DNA of 64,000 nt from Blumeriella jaapii (lineage: Eukaryota > Ascomycota > Leotiomycetes > Helotiales > Drepanopezizaceae). The position numbers and the translations under genes are program-made. The notes below the pieces were generated by a model. The model was not told the origin of the DNA, did not search any database, and worked only from the letters and a program-made list of their open reading frames with translations. Below, one piece after another: positions 46,277 to 57,835 of the stretch. Within the stretch, counting starts at the first letter, position 1. The number at the start of each line of letters is the position of its first letter. The stretch is from NCBI GenBank assembly GCA_009599575.1, contig VWND01000080.1, positions 186,001-250,000 on the forward strand. Reading direction: 5' to 3'.

Positions 46277-47656
46277 TCACAGCTTCTGCCCGTTACTCCC
46301 CACCTCCACCACCTGATCAATGCCCTCGTACTCCGGCAGCTCCAAGCCATACTTCTCCTTGATATCCGGACTCACGAAGCTAGTCGAGCACATCAGTCAG
46401 CACAAGCCCAGCCTCCGCATGCACACCACGCCACACCACACCACACCACACCACATCAAACCCACCCCACCCCAACCGAGCCCAACCGCAAAGACCAAGA
46501 CGGGAAAAGGAAGAGTGTGGCAACCTACCGCCCCCCCACAAAATGCCTCCCTTGGAAGAACCGCACGAGCGGCTTTGGCGCCGTGAGACTGACCAGCACG
46601 GCAGGGGAAAAGGCCGAGCCCGGACCGGACGAGGGCGGCCCGCTCTCGATGTCCCAGGAGGAGGGCGCGTCGACGGATGTCACGGGTAGGCGGGTGTCTT
46701 GTAGGGCGGCGATGATGGATGGGAAGGGGGCGCGGATTTCGCCGGAGAAGGAGAAGCCTGAGTGGGTGAGTGGGTGAGTGGGTGAGTGGGTGAGTGGGTG
46801 AGTGGGTGAGTGGGTGAGTGGGTGAGTGAGTAGAGGGGGTGTGGTGGAAGGGCAGGGGAGGGAGGGGAGGACGTTGGTTAGAGAGGGCGCACCGAAGATG
46901 GCGTCGACGACGTGGTCGGCGTCTTGGAGCGCGGAGGGAAAGTCGTCGGTGAAGGGGATACCGAGGTTCCTGAGTTGTGTCGAGAGGCGCTTTCCCATCC
47001 ATCCATCCGTTAGCAGCTGTGCTTCGTCTCCACCTTTCGTCGACGTTGTGGATTACAGACGCCGGAGTGAAGGGGGGACATGTGTTACCTGGTAGAGTTC
47101 GTTCTTGCTCTGTTTCGGATAGTAGATCGTGGGTCTGTACCCGTAGTGCCAGAGGTGGCGGGCAGCTACCAAGCCGTCGCCTCCTGTATCGAAGAACATC
47201 GTGGGCGTCAGTCTATGTTTACCGCGAAGTACATGCTTGCCGCTTCTCGCTTCCTACACGCCGCTCGCGAGTGGAGGTTTCGGCCAGGACCTACCGTTGT
47301 TACCTGGGCCGCACGCGACGAGGATGCGCCGTCCGCTGCTGGGAGGATGGACGCGGAAGACTGCTGTTTGTTATTCTCTTTGAATGAGGAATGAGCATGG
47401 AGAGGAACGGGCTCAGAAGAGAGGTTACCGGCTTGAGAGACGGAGAGGCCGGCGAGCTCCATGAGCTGGTCGATGGAAAAGGCGCCGATGCTCAGGAGGT
47501 CTTTGTCCAGAGCTGCTGCGCTCTGGGCCGAGAGGAACTAGAAATGATGGGCATTTAGCAGGACATCTTGGTCAAGAGAGAGAGCATGAGGGGTTGTGAA
47601 TAATGTTTGTTGTTATTGTTGTTGTTGTTGTTGATTTTGATGTCGCTTACCTTCAT
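46277..47656 (-). CDS. nnr1: NAD(P)H-hydrate epimerase
   Basis: Seven exons, 47656-47651, 47537-47429, 47363-47295, 47183-47089, 46989-46893, 46757-46529 and 46379-46277, give 235 aa. The first exon holds only Met-Lys. The enzyme (YjeF N-terminal type) epimerises damaged NAD(P)HX so that the dehydratase can repair it. Visible: [25 protein letters not shown], the nucleotide-binding block [18 protein letters not shown] spanning two junctions, [44 protein letters not shown] and [19 protein letters not shown]. All are family landmarks in order. Intron 5 (46758-46892) is mostly an 8-bp tandem repeat that runs up to the acceptor. The gene is divergent from MRPS16 (about 367 bp). Confidence 0.93.
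46760..46830. repeat. 8-bp tandem repeat GTGAGTGG in NNR1 intron
   Basis: About nine perfect copies of GTGAGTGG on the plus strand (CCACTCAC in the transcript), ending two bases from the acceptor CAG of exon 6. Confidence 0.9.
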
Positions 47657-48023
47657 CTTGGGTTCCGATGATGTCCCAGTTTGGCCGGCTCAGGCTGGAT
47701 GGAGACTCTCTTGGAAGGGGAAGTTGAAGAGTGTAGAGTTCGTGCTTTGAGAGCGCGAAGGGACCTCACTTTCCTCTAACTTGGTCTGGCTGTCTAAATG
47801 AGAATTGAAGCAACAAACCAATCTTCTTTGCCTGACCTGAGGTACATGATCAGCGTCGACATCAACCTCGTCCCGTCGTCGCCTCGCAGCCAAGCCCGAG
47901 CCGAGCGGAATTCCGCCCCGCCCCGCTGCTGACTGCACAGAGCTCCCAAAAAGTCGCTCCTCTTCATCCACCACCTGCACGACAAACACAACACACAACA
48001 CTAGGTACGCAACACGCAGAAAG
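47657..48023. promoter_or_regulatory. Divergent upstream region NNR1/MRPS16
   Basis: 367 bp between the ATG codons of two oppositely oriented mitochondrial or metabolic genes. It must include both promoters. No specific motif identified. Confidence 0.5.
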
Positions 48024-48683
48024 ATGGTCGTTAAGATACGACTCGCGCGATTCGGGCGGCGCAAGGCACCCTTCTACAACATTGTCGTTGCGCAAGCTCG
48101 GTACGGCCTCCTTTCCCTCAATCCTTTCCACGGGCAACGACTGATGCACGGATCGCAGGACCGCGAGGAACAGCAAGCCGATAGAGGTCCTAGGTACGTT
48201 CCGTTCCAACTATCCGGCCTCCACGCTCGCCTGCCTCCGTCGTCGGTGGGGATCATCATGGCGACTCCGAGAAGAGGGAATCGAGATCTGGCCCAGACTC
48301 CGACCAGATCAAGGCCGAGCCCGAAAGGCTGACCACAACGCCACGAAACAGGCACGTACGACCCGATCCCCAAGCTGCCCGTCCACGGCGAGGGCAAGCC
48401 CTTCAAGGACATCAAGCTGGACTCGGCGCGCGCCAAGTACTGGCTGGGCGTGGGCGCGCAGCCGAGCGATCCCGCCTGGAGGCTGCTGGCTCTGGTATGT
48501 TCTTCTCTTCTTTTCTTTTTGCCGTGATCTCGTCTTGGATCTGCGGTGGGAGGTGGGACATGTGGAGGAGGGGAGCCTGAGACGCGTCGTCGAGGAGATT
48601 GCTGATGCCCTATCGTGTTTGTGTGTCTATAGGCAGGCTTGCTAGAGCCGAAATACAGACCGCAAGCTGCGTCGGCTGCGTAA
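48024..48683 (+). CDS. mrps16: Mitochondrial small-subunit ribosomal protein S16 (bS16m)
   Basis: Exons 48024-48100, 48159-48193, 48352-48494 and 48633-48683 give 101 aa. The bS16 family start MVVKIRLARFGRRKAPFYNI is unmistakable. IVVAQARTARNSKPIEVLGT crosses two introns, and YDPIPK, then KLDSARAKYWLGVGAQPSD and a short LLEPKYRP end follow. The protein is part of the mitochondrial 30S-like subunit. Splice donors are GTACGG, GTACGT and GTATGT. The start is the first ATG and gives the normal N-terminus. Confidence 0.95.
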
Positions 48684-49339
48684 GCCCTTCCCGCCACAGG
48701 ACAATGGGCTGGCGGGGAAGGACGGGGAAGCGTCGGATGAGATGAGCGGGCGTGGTGAGAACAGCTTAGCGCTGGAAGCGTTCTATACCTATCCGATGGA
48801 TCGAACGGCGTTTACGGAAGCCTGTGTGTGTATGTGCGAGGTGGGTGGGCAGGCATTGAAGGGCCTATACGAAGCGTGAGCAGAGCAGAGCAGAACAGGG
48901 CAGAGCAGCTCGACGAACGCCATGGTTCATTCGGTTCAAGGTGGAGAAGGAGAATGGGGCGGCTGGTCGGTGGCTACCTACGTTACATCATCGTGTTCCT
49001 TACTGCAAGTCATGCGCAGAAAGAGCTGGGAACGACGAAAGAACGAGAGATATGTCAGAAAAGAAGCACGATGATTTGGAGGCCGATGCCAGACCCTATC
49101 CATGTCTGTCTGCCTGATGTTTGAGTAAATTACAGTCAAAATATCCAACGCTTCTTGTCTACATTGTACCTATCCACAGACAGCGGTTGGCTATCTATCT
49201 CAAGAGTGCTGCCCATAATATCCAAGCCCTCTGCTTCTTTGTGCCCAAATTGGAGCGAACGCCGTTGCCCACCCAGCCCCGCCCAAACGCCTCGCCGATG
49301 CATTGTCACTACAGATTCAACAGCGGCCTGCTTACTCGC
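48684..49339. other. Convergent intergenic region MRPS16/AVT
   Basis: 3' flanks of both genes. Apart from a CAGAGCAGAGCAG run at 48880-48907, no structure seen. Confidence 0.45.
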
Positions 49340-51168
49340 TCAGTGGGCAGCGCCGCCCGCGAAAAACAAATTCGTTCCGAAGCACAGAATCATCACAAAA
49401 ACGCCGTAGATGGCCAGAGCCAAAGACATCTTCCGCAAGATGGTCTTGCTTCGCAGGCTGGACGCAAAACCCCCGAAGCCCGATTCCGCGTCCGAGATGC
49501 TGTCGTCTTCGTCCTCGTCCTTTTGCAACCGTTGATGGTGGGGGGAATCCGGCGCCGAAATCTTGTAGTAAAAGAGGCCGGGCAGGATGAAGCTGATGCT
49601 GGTGCTGCCCGTGCTGCCCACGTAGGCCAGCACCTTGTCGAGGGAGGAGACCGACAAGGCCGTGACGTAGCTGAGGACGATGATGAGGGTGGTGATGACA
49701 GCGAAGCGGAGCTCGCTGATGGATTCGTTCCTCGTGGCGGAGAGAGCTGGGTTGCCTGTGAGCAATGGCATTGATCTTGCAGGTGAGCCGTCAGGTGAGT
49801 TACGTGCGCTCCGCCTTCCATGTGCCCGCCACTTCAAAACTGCATCGATTGATGCTCTGCAGGGGTGTACTTGTAGAGGGTAAGAGAAAGTGACGAGGAC
49901 CACGATCGCTGCTTTGCCGATTGTAGATGCGATTGAGGGGATGTCTAGATGGTCAGCCGGGGATTTTGGCAAGGACGGAAGATGGTCCTTACACATTCCA
50001 ACAATGTTCCCAGCAACGCTGTTGCCGAATGACAAATAGCCCGTGATGGCAACCAGCACGTAGATGGATGCTGCGGAACCAATACTGGCTGCAATAACAC
50101 TCGCAGTACTACAAATGGTGAGCTACCGCACGTGTACTCGCACACGAAAGAAAGGGCTTACCTTCGAGGGGAGTAGTCCTCGATCTCATTCAAGATCGAA
50201 AACATCTGAACAGGTCAGCTTGGGGATCTCCTCATCGAGAGCCGTGGGCTTACATTTTGATGGCACGTGTAGGCAAACACAATGACCGGGAAACTCTGCA
50301 AAACAGGAATGAGGCCACCCCATTTGATAACCCTAATCACCCCTCGATCGGCCATGGTGTCGCCTTTGAAGAAGTGAAAGACGACCAGAATCACCAGGTA
50401 TCCAATGGAGATCAGAGCGACCACACTGGTGTATTTCAGGGAATCCAGGCGACGAAGAAACGCGAGAGGGATAACCACAAGCCTGCATTTGATCAGCCAA
50501 AGAGCAGGGAGTGAAGGACGGACGCATTACATAAACACCGTCACCCAGAAATGTCTGTCGACAAGAAATGGGACGGCATCGGCATTCTCATTGAAGCCTC
50601 TCATCACCCCCGGCATCAGATCACCAATGATGATTAAGTAGCTCACCCCCACGCCAAAGCACTTGATCGCGATCGCCGCGTCGAAGATGACCGCAGCATT
50701 CGGGTAGGTGATTTGCGACAGGGCGAAGAAGGAAGACGATCCGCGCTCTAGGTAGCGAGCGCATCGGGTCTGAAGGTACAACCCAAAAGCTGCTGTCAGA
50801 CCGGACCACAGTATCACCACGGTGCCTAGGAGTATTCCCATATGTGCCATGGCCAGAGGCATGGCTAGAGTCCCGGCGCCGATAACTACGCGTGTCCGTC
50901 AGCACAGCGTTCCACGCATCGACAGCAAGATGCCGAGCACATTTGGAACACGGGACGGAGGCGCCCTACTTGTGTTGACCAGATTGACATTGCTACTCAT
51001 CCAGGACGCGTCTCCTCCGAGCTCTTGTTCTCTCACAGCGCGGCTGCTTCTTCTCCTGGCCGTGTGTCAGTCCTGCTGCAGATGTTCCTCGGATGTGGCT
51101 CCTCACCTCCGGCCTCGTGCTGTTGCTGAAGAGGAGTCATTGGAAGAACCCAGCGTCGAGTAGGACAT
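49340..51168 (-). CDS. Vacuolar amino-acid transporter, AVT (AAAP/SLC38-like) family
   Basis: Seven exons, 51168-51107, 51055-50970, 50885-50531, 50482-50254, 50205-50162, 50108-49993 and 49944-49340, give 498 aa. AVT proteins move amino acids across the vacuolar membrane. Signature regions: SSNVNLVNTIIGAGTLAMPL at the first helix (made from exons 2 and 3), VDRHFWVTVFMLVVIPLAFL across exons 3-4, CHQNMFSILNEIED across exons 4-5, VAITGYLSFGNSVAGNI, and TFSYPLQVHPCRASIDAVLKW. The C-terminal helices include SSLDKVLAYVGSTGSTSISF. The acidic loop KDEDEDDSISDAESGF before the last helix is a likely regulatory segment. The pattern is closest to yeast AVT5/6/7 from memory; the direction of transport is not determinable. 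It is divergent from RO10. Confidence 0.9.
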
Positions 51169-51701
51169 CCTGATCCAGCTCCCCTTCCCCACTCAAGGTC
51201 CGCGGGCCGACTTCACCTCTGCCCTGCGCAGACCCGACAATCCGAGGACAGCTGTCACGAGCGCTTGCAGCGCATCGAAGATGGCCTTCGCAGACGGAGG
51301 TGAACGGGTGAATGGCGAGCTGGTCGAGGATTCGGTCGCGCGCCCCCTCTTTGAACGGCGAGCTGGTCGAGGATGCGGTCGCGGGACCCCTAATTGAATG
51401 CCGGACCTTTCAATCTCGCGATCGCGATGGGGGATGTTTGTCAATGGCGTGGGAGAGAGAATGAAGGTTGTGGTTTGCAACACGTTTGAAAGACAGTAAG
51501 TACACGCTACTGTGCGGCAGGGCGTAGCACTATCATTCTTGACCCGTGGGGCTAAAACACTACAGTACAGTACTGTACATACAACAACGGCAGCACTTGG
51601 CTTACGTAAGCGCCAGCCCACCCTCCCCTCGCGCTGGGAAGCCCAGGCCCTTTTTTCTCGTTCTCGACAACGCTGGGCCTCCGGACGGCTCTGCAGAGAC
51701 C
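51169..51701. promoter_or_regulatory. Divergent upstream region AVT/RO10
   Basis: 533 bp between opposite start codons. At 51311-51390 the phrase GGCGAGCTGGTCGAGGATNCGGTCGCG occurs twice about 51 bp apart, a short direct repeat. Several TACAGTAC strings lie near 51560-51580. Confidence 0.5.
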
Positions 51702-52382
51702 ATGGCAGACATGGAGCACACCTTCGACACGACGGCCACGGAGACGATCGAGCTCTTAGAAGCGCGGCTGAGGAGGATCGAGTACGCCGTCTCGGGCCAT
51801 GTGGCAGATGCGCTGCACTCGAGCAAGCACAAGTCGCCCGCGACGCAGCGACTCGCTGATCTCGAGCACGCCCTGCACCAACTGGCCTCGAGATCCAGGG
51901 TGGTGCAAGAGCTGTTGAAGCTACGTTCGTCTGCCCACTCTGCACCGGAATTCGTTTTCTCATGGGTGCGAACAGATGCCAAACATCCCGACCTCTTCCA
52001 AGCGCCCCATGCCCACGACCCGCCCACCACGTTAGACACGGGCGCCCTCCTCGCCATCGTCATGGCATCTGCCAGCGCCTACCCCTCGACGTCGTCGCGC
52101 CTCACGTCCATCATGGACGTCCCGATCCCGGCCGCCGCGCTCTCCGCGCAGCTCATCGAGCTGCAACCGCGACTCGCCAAGGTGGAAACCGTGCAAGCCG
52201 CTCAAAGGGCGGATATAGCGGAGCTGAGAGCGAAAAGCGCGGCGCTGGTGCAGAAATGGTACACGCGGGATGTCTTGCGGGCGGGGGATACGTGGGCGGA
52301 GGCGGAGGAGAGGGTAGCGAAGGTGGAGCAGAGGCTTAGAAGGGTTGCGCTGGCCCGGAGGACTGAAGATGCTATGATGTGA
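51702..52382 (+). CDS. ro-10: Nuclear distribution protein RO10 (dynactin p24-like)
   Basis: Exons 51702-51924 and 51976-52382 give 209 aa. The 51-bp intron (GTTCGT...ACAG) is a multiple of three, so an unspliced frame also stays open, but splicing restores LLKLHAKHPDLFQ, the family phrase. RO10 is the filamentous-fungal dynactin p24 subunit needed for nuclear distribution along hyphae. Landmarks: ETIELLEARLRRIEYAVSGH, a long heptad-like helix (RLADLEHALHQLASR), LIELQPRLAKVETVQAAQRA and KWYTRDVLRAGDTWAEAEER, all coiled-coil in character. The start is the ATG at 51702; a second ATG three codons later is possible. Confidence 0.9.
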   Translation: MADMEHTFDTTATETIELLEARLRRIEYAVSGHVADALHSSKHKSPATQRLADLEHALHQLASRSRVVQELLKLRSSAHSAPEFVFSWVRTDAKHPDLFQAPHAHDPPTTLDTGALLAIVMASASAYPSTSSRLTSIMDVPIPAAALSAQLIELQPRLAKVETVQAAQRADIAELRAKSAALVQKWYTRDVLRAGDTWAEAEERVAKVEQRLRRVALARRTEDAMM

Positions 52383-52433
52383 GGGGCTGCACGCGAATTT
52401 GGGTTCGAGCGACTATCTATACTGATTGGTGTG

Positions 52434-52461
52434 TTTTTTTTTTTTTTTTTTTTTTTTTTTT
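52434..52461. repeat. Poly-T, 28 bases
   Basis: Homopolymer about 50 bases after the RO10 stop codon. Confidence 0.9.
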
Positions 52462-52790
52462 GTTCCCGACGGTGACGAGAGGATGTTGCGGAAATCCATC
52501 TTGGGAGACCGATTGGGGATGTGAAGAAGAAGAACAAGAAGAACTAGAAGAAGGCAAGGGGGAGAAGAGAGAACGAAGCGAGACATCACTTGGCGACAGA
52601 CGGACAGACAAGAACTCGCCGCCAGGCTGGGACCACCAGGCTCCGAGTCTCCCTCTTCGGTGTTCCATGGGTGCTTCGACGATGGCTTGCGGTCCAACGG
52701 CGGCGGGCGATGCCACGAGCCGCATCCCAGCATCGGCGTCTCGTCTTGAGATCTGTGCTTGTGGGCGGGGATTAAAGGAGATCAGAAAGG

Positions 52791-52895
52791 CATGGCATGG
52801 TATGGCATGGGATGGCATGGGATGGCATGGGATGGCATGGGATGGCATGGTATGGTATGGCATGGCATGGTACGGCATGGCATGACATGCCATGG
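52791..52895. repeat. 10-bp ATGGCATGGG tandem repeat
   Basis: About ten 5-bp ATGGC/ATGGG/ATGGT units, forming a 10-bp higher-order repeat, ending in ATGCCATGGCC. No supported gene overlaps. Confidence 0.85.
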
Positions 52896-53251
52896 CCTTT
52901 CCCGCTGGATCGCTGGGTCGCTGGGCTCGCTGTGGCACTTGGCGCTGGGATCCTACTGTCTGTACAGTACAACGCTGTGCCGTACTTACGAAGTCACAAC
53001 CAATGACGAGCATCAGGAGTGTCGGAGTGTCGCGCGTCCCGGCGATCGAAGGGAAGGGTGGAGTGGAGGAGTGGAGGAGTGGAGGAGAGAGGAGTCGAGG
53101 GGGGAGGGGGCTGAAGATCTTCATCCAATGATTCCCACGACGGGGGGTGAAGTGTGGGCCTTGCCGCGTCTATGCCGGCACTGTATTCTTGGTCTTGCAT
53201 TCGATATTGTCCGATGGGTCCGTTCCGGAATGTTGGTCTGCTTTTCGAACA

Positions 53252-53341
53252 GATGGATGGATGGATGGATGATGGCTCGACGAAAGGATGGATGGATGGA
53301 TGGTGAACAGATGGATGGAGGACTGACTGAATGGATGGATG
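53252..53341. repeat. GATG/ATGG tetranucleotide repeats
   Basis: Four blocks of GATGGATGGATGG separated by short spacers (CTCGACGAAAG, TGAACA). A further GGATGGATG block lies at 56380-56412. Confidence 0.85.
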
Positions 53342-54857
53342 AACAGAAGCATGGCTCTGTCGCAATATCGGTTGGGGTGATTGGGCGAGAAATCCTTATG
53401 TCTGCATCCATGCGTGCCCATGGAACGACACTTGATACTGGGTGTAGAGGCTGTCTGTACACACACACAGTACTGCACATACACGATACTATACAGTACC
53501 ATACCATACTTACTTACTTACTTACAGTACCACGGCCACAACAATCGCATCGCATCCCAAAATCTGGAGCGCGGCCCACGAAAGAAATAAGGCGATGGCG
53601 CGAGTCAGGCGAAAAGAAAGCCCAACCAAATCCGATTAGCCGTTTCTTGAACCTCGATGCCGAAATGCGGTTCAGAGGGACGTGAGTCGCCTTAATTCCA
53701 TAGCTCATCACCAAGGACCACCCACCGACTCTGTCGATCGGTCGGGAAGATACGTTATCTGTACGGGATTCTACTGTCGAAGAGAAAGCCGGTGGGCACT
53801 CGATGCTTAGATGCCGTATCGTGTACTATGTATGTCTGTTGTATGGGAGAAGCATCGGTAGGTATGGCAAATCCCTCGACCGTGACCAACGGAATCCTGC
53901 CCATCCTGCACCGCAGCGACCCCCAGCCATGGGCCAATAACATGCGACGGCATCATCTATCTTCGGAATGGGATCGTGTGTTCGTACTTAAGGACTCCGT
54001 AGTCAGTCAATGTCAAACTGGCCATGTACAAGGCCAGGAACTTGGGAACTTGCGAACTCACGAACTCACGAACGCCGTGGGCCACAACCGTCGGCGCGCA
54101 CACGATCATCTCTACACTGCACCGAACTGCACCGCACCGCAGCGCACCGCACCGCACCGCACTGCCCTATCGCCCTCGCAGGTCAAGGTGAAAGCGAAGG
54201 CGAACGCGAAGGTGGAAGAGAAAGTGAAAGTGAAAGTCAAAGTGGAGGTGAAAGTGAAAGCGAAAGTGAAACAAGACGTCCAGGCCGCCGCGAAAGGCTT
54301 GGGTGCTTCGTCCTACGGCAGCCGAACTCGCTAGACTAGACTCGACTCGTCTCGACTCCTTTTTCCTCTTCTTCCCACAACTCCATCAACACCACCACCA
54401 AACCACCATCTCCATCACATCGCCATCTCTCGTCGACCGCGCGCGCACTCACCCACCCACCCTCACGCTCCTTCACTGCTGTCGCGTCTTCGCCTCAACT
54501 CTTCTTCTTCTTCTGCTGCTGCTGCGATTTCGGCCTTCTCTTTTGCTTCTCTTCCCTCCCAGCGAGACCCCAAACCCCACCCCCCCCGTCACGGACACCA
54601 GAGCGCTGAAACGCCCATTGCACCACGGCGTGCATCCCCGACACGCTCGCCCGCTCGCTCGGCCACTCGATCCCATCAACGCTGACCGTTGAGTCGAGTC
54701 AAGTCAAGTCAAGTCGAAAATCAAGTCTTATCTCATCGCCGCTGCGGATCGCGACGGCTCCCTCGAATCTTCTTATTCTCCAGCATTCCAACCACGACAT
54801 CCTTGGGCGTCTCCGGTCCAGCCCCCCGCCGCCACCCCCCCGGTGCCGCGACTCCCT

Positions 54858-55984
54858 ATGCCCTCGTACGGATCGCTGCATTCGCCATCGCTCAGCAAGC
54901 TGAACGGGACGTTCGACATGAAGGGCCGGATGACGGGCGCCCGCCGCCGGACGATGAGCATCGACAACATTCTGGGTGACCCGTTCGCCCTGGCCACGAT
55001 ATCCATTGCTACGGTAAGTCCGGAAGGGTGTCACGGCGCTGCCGTGACGGGCGAGAAACTGGCAGAGCTGCGGCTAACGGTGCCGACCACAGCTGGCCTG
55101 GTTCATTGCGTTCATAGGCTCGGCCACCGCGACGGCGCAATCCGATAACAGCGACTTCCCCAACTACTCGTGGTTCGCCCTCACCTTCATGCTGTGCTGT
55201 ATCGTGGGAATCTTCGGTCATGGCATCCGATGCGACGCAAACGTACCATGTCGCCATTGTAGGCTACCTGGCGTGCGGCCTGGTGTTGACCAGTTCATCC
55301 GTCAATTCCCTGATCTACTCGTCGAATGGGGCGCGAGAAGCGACCGCGGCGGGTCACATCTTGCTCTCCATGGTAAATGTACGTGCTGCTGACGTCGACC
55401 CCGCGACGGGGCAATTGGGCTGACCCTGACAGATCGTATGGATCTTCTACTTTGGATCTACGCCCTCGGCCGTCCCCCGCGCATACCTCGACTCCTTCGC
55501 CCTACACAAGGAGCATGGCACCTCGCAAGGCGGCAACCGGGGCATGACCCACAGCCACTACGGAACTGGGCGACCGGATACCTCGGGCGCCTCCACCATG
55601 CCTCCCCAGATGTACACGTCCGCCCAACTCGGGGGCTTCGAGACCTCGTCACCCGTAGCGGGCTTCCTCGGCGGCGCCGACCGCAGCTCTTCGCAACCCC
55701 GCTTCGGCAACAGCCCTCTCCCACCCAACAGCGGCGCCATGGGCGGACCCACGAACGGCGACCACCAGCAGCCCTCGGGTGGTGATGTCGTTGCGCCCAC
55801 CGAGTACCCGTACCGTGCGAAGGCCATCTACTCGTATGAGGCGAACCCCGACGACGCCAACGAGATCTCGTTCTCGAAGCACGAGATCCTCGAGGTGTCG
55901 GACGTCAGCGGCCGGTGGTGGCAGGCGAAGAAGGAAAACGGGGATACGGGCATCGCACCGTCGAATTACCTGATTCTGTTATAA
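54858..55984 (+). CDS. sho1: SHO1 osmosensor, one frame break
   Basis: Exons 54858-55013, 55093-55378 and 55433-55984. SHO1 is the plasma-membrane sensor of the HOG pathway; its SH3 domain recruits PBS2. Seen: [20 protein letters not shown] (first helix, across intron 1), [30 protein letters not shown], then [36 protein letters not shown] at the last helix, a Ser/Gly/Pro linker, and an SH3 domain ([29 protein letters not shown]). Between GIF (about 55217) and VMASDATQ (about 55218) the frame moves by one base: TTCGGTCATGG reads through only if one G is ignored. A 47-bp intron starting at this GT would restore the frame but delete conserved residues. The corrected protein is about 330 aa. Confidence 0.88.
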
Positions 55985-56538
55985 AGGACGCACCCGACGT
56001 CGGAGGGAGAGAGAGGATAACTTTCTTCTGGGGAGGGGGTTTCTTCTTGCTGCGCAACGTAACGCGGGCTCTATTCTACCTTTGAGCCGGAGCAGCAGCA
56101 GCGGCAGCAGCAGCAAAAACGCTCGGATTTCTGGGATGGGAAGGCTAGGGCTAAGGCTAGGGTGGGTTATATCACCACGGCGTTGTGGGGGTTTATGTAA
56201 TCATTGAATGTGACATGATTGGTTCCTTTGCTTGCTTTGATTTGTTTTTCTTTGCTTTGTTGTGCTCAATTTTGCGTTGTGATATTACGTGACCTTATTG
56301 TGGATGTGATTGAGATGTGATGGTGATGCTTCTTTACAGAATCCTATTTGGATTGACGACCCGAGGGGAAGGGCATTGAACGGATGGATGAATGGATCGA
56401 TGGATGGATCGATGGGTGGGTGGGTGGGTGGTTGGGTAGCCACTTGACTCGAGTCGAAGGGAAGGGAAGTGAAGTTGTCCGAAAAAGATGCGAGGAGCAG
56501 AGGTGATCAGAGGACGTAAGCCACCGTTGTTCAATCGT

Positions 56539-56611
56539 AGCTCGCTCGCTCGCTCGCTACATACTTACAGTAGGTAGGTAGGTAGGCTGGCTGGCTGGCT
56601 GGCTGGCTGGC
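56539..56611. repeat. Compound tetranucleotide microsatellite
   Basis: (GCTC)n, a 15-base spacer, (TAGG)n and (CTGG)n in immediate succession downstream of SHO1. Confidence 0.9.
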
Positions 56612-57104
56612 ACTAGTGTTCGGATCTGCTTTTTTTGGGGCTCTTGTCTGCTGCTTTGTTTGTTGGGGGGGATGAGGGCTGCTGTGGGGGATGAGGGGGA
56701 TGAGGGGGATGAGGGGGCTGTTATGTTGGTGCTGTGAGGGCTGTGAGGGCTGTGAGTGTTGGTTTTGTTGGTTTTGTTGGTTCTGGGGTAGACGAGATAG
56801 ACGAGGTAGACGAGGTGAGTGAAGTGAGTGAGTGAAGTGAGTGAGGTGGCGGAAATGGAAGGAACGGAAAGGATGAAAATAATAATAAAAATAATAGAAA
56901 TAACAGATATAGAGAAAGTAAAGTAAGGCTTGCCAATCAAGCTAAGCAGTAGCCACAAGAGCGAGAGGGATAGAGAGAGAAAGAGAGAGCTGATACTAGC
57001 CTTTGAGGGAGGGAGGAAAGGAGAATTTTCGATTGTGGTGGGTGGGATTTGTGGCTTGGCTTGGCTTGGCTTGACTTGACTTGCTTGAAATGTTGGCGGA
57101 AAGG

Positions 57105-57187
57105 CGATGGAGGAGATGGAGGAGGAGGTGGAGGAGGTAGAGGAGGTAGAGGAGATAGAGGAGGTAGAGGAGGTAGAGGAGATAGAT
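57105..57187. repeat. GAGGTA/GAGGAG tract
   Basis: Repeated GGAGGTAGAGGAGATAGA-type units with variable triplets. Coding potential over it is spurious. Confidence 0.85.
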
Positions 57188-57834
57188 GGGATAGTGAGAT
57201 AGTTAGTTGGTAGGCTAGTAAACTTGGGCGCAGATGGATTGGGTGGAATCGAATTCGCCCTCTACTCCAACCAATCGAGTGATCCCAGCCCAAATCTTTC
57301 GTTCTCAGGCAACAGAAGAAACAGGAATCTAAGAACAGGAAAGAAATCGCCCAGGACAAACAACGACTACCTCTCTAGACCGCCCACCTTGTTTTTGTGC
57401 AAGGAGTGCAAGCACAGAAGATAATACATCAGATCAGATCAGCTTTTCTGCATCACTGACTCGAGAGGAGAACACATGAACAGTCAATCAAACAGTCAGA
57501 TGAACAAATAACGTTTCCAAATCCGCTCACTACGTACGACTTACCGTCTCCTACTCACTCCAACCCTTGTAGTCAGCTCGTCTAGTTACCTTGAACACAT
57601 CTACTAACTAAAAGCAAATGCTCACCTCGGCTTTGCTGATAACATGTGAGCTCTTTCGTAGCCCTGGCTGATCACGAAGGTCAGGTAGTACTGTAGTTAC
57701 CCACTATCGACGGGGCTAAGACTGTTTCTGTAGTAGCTAGTTAGTGATTTTTTCGGGACTCGTATTAGTTACAACGAAAGACAGTACTTTATTCGGCTCC
57801 ACTGACACTTGACTTGCTTTTCCATAGCAGTGTT

Positions 57835-57835
<1 letters not shown>

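Larger units (their letters stand above)
52383..54857. other. 2.5 kb microsatellite-rich intergenic region
   Basis: Holds a 28-T run (52434-52461), a 10-bp tandem repeat (52791-52895), GTGGAGGA repeats (53060-53095), GATG tetranucleotides (53252-53341), a CGCACCGCACCG-type run (54118-54165) and a GTGAAAGC-type repeat (54185-54275). Open frames across these are artefacts. The last few hundred bases are CT-rich and probably the SHO1 5' leader. CAAGT repeats occur at 54690-54715. Confidence 0.6.

Noticed and set aside
53792..54334. 180-codon plus frame ending in Lys/Val repeats
   Set aside because: The second half is generated by a GTGAAA-type repeat and the first half has no domain features.
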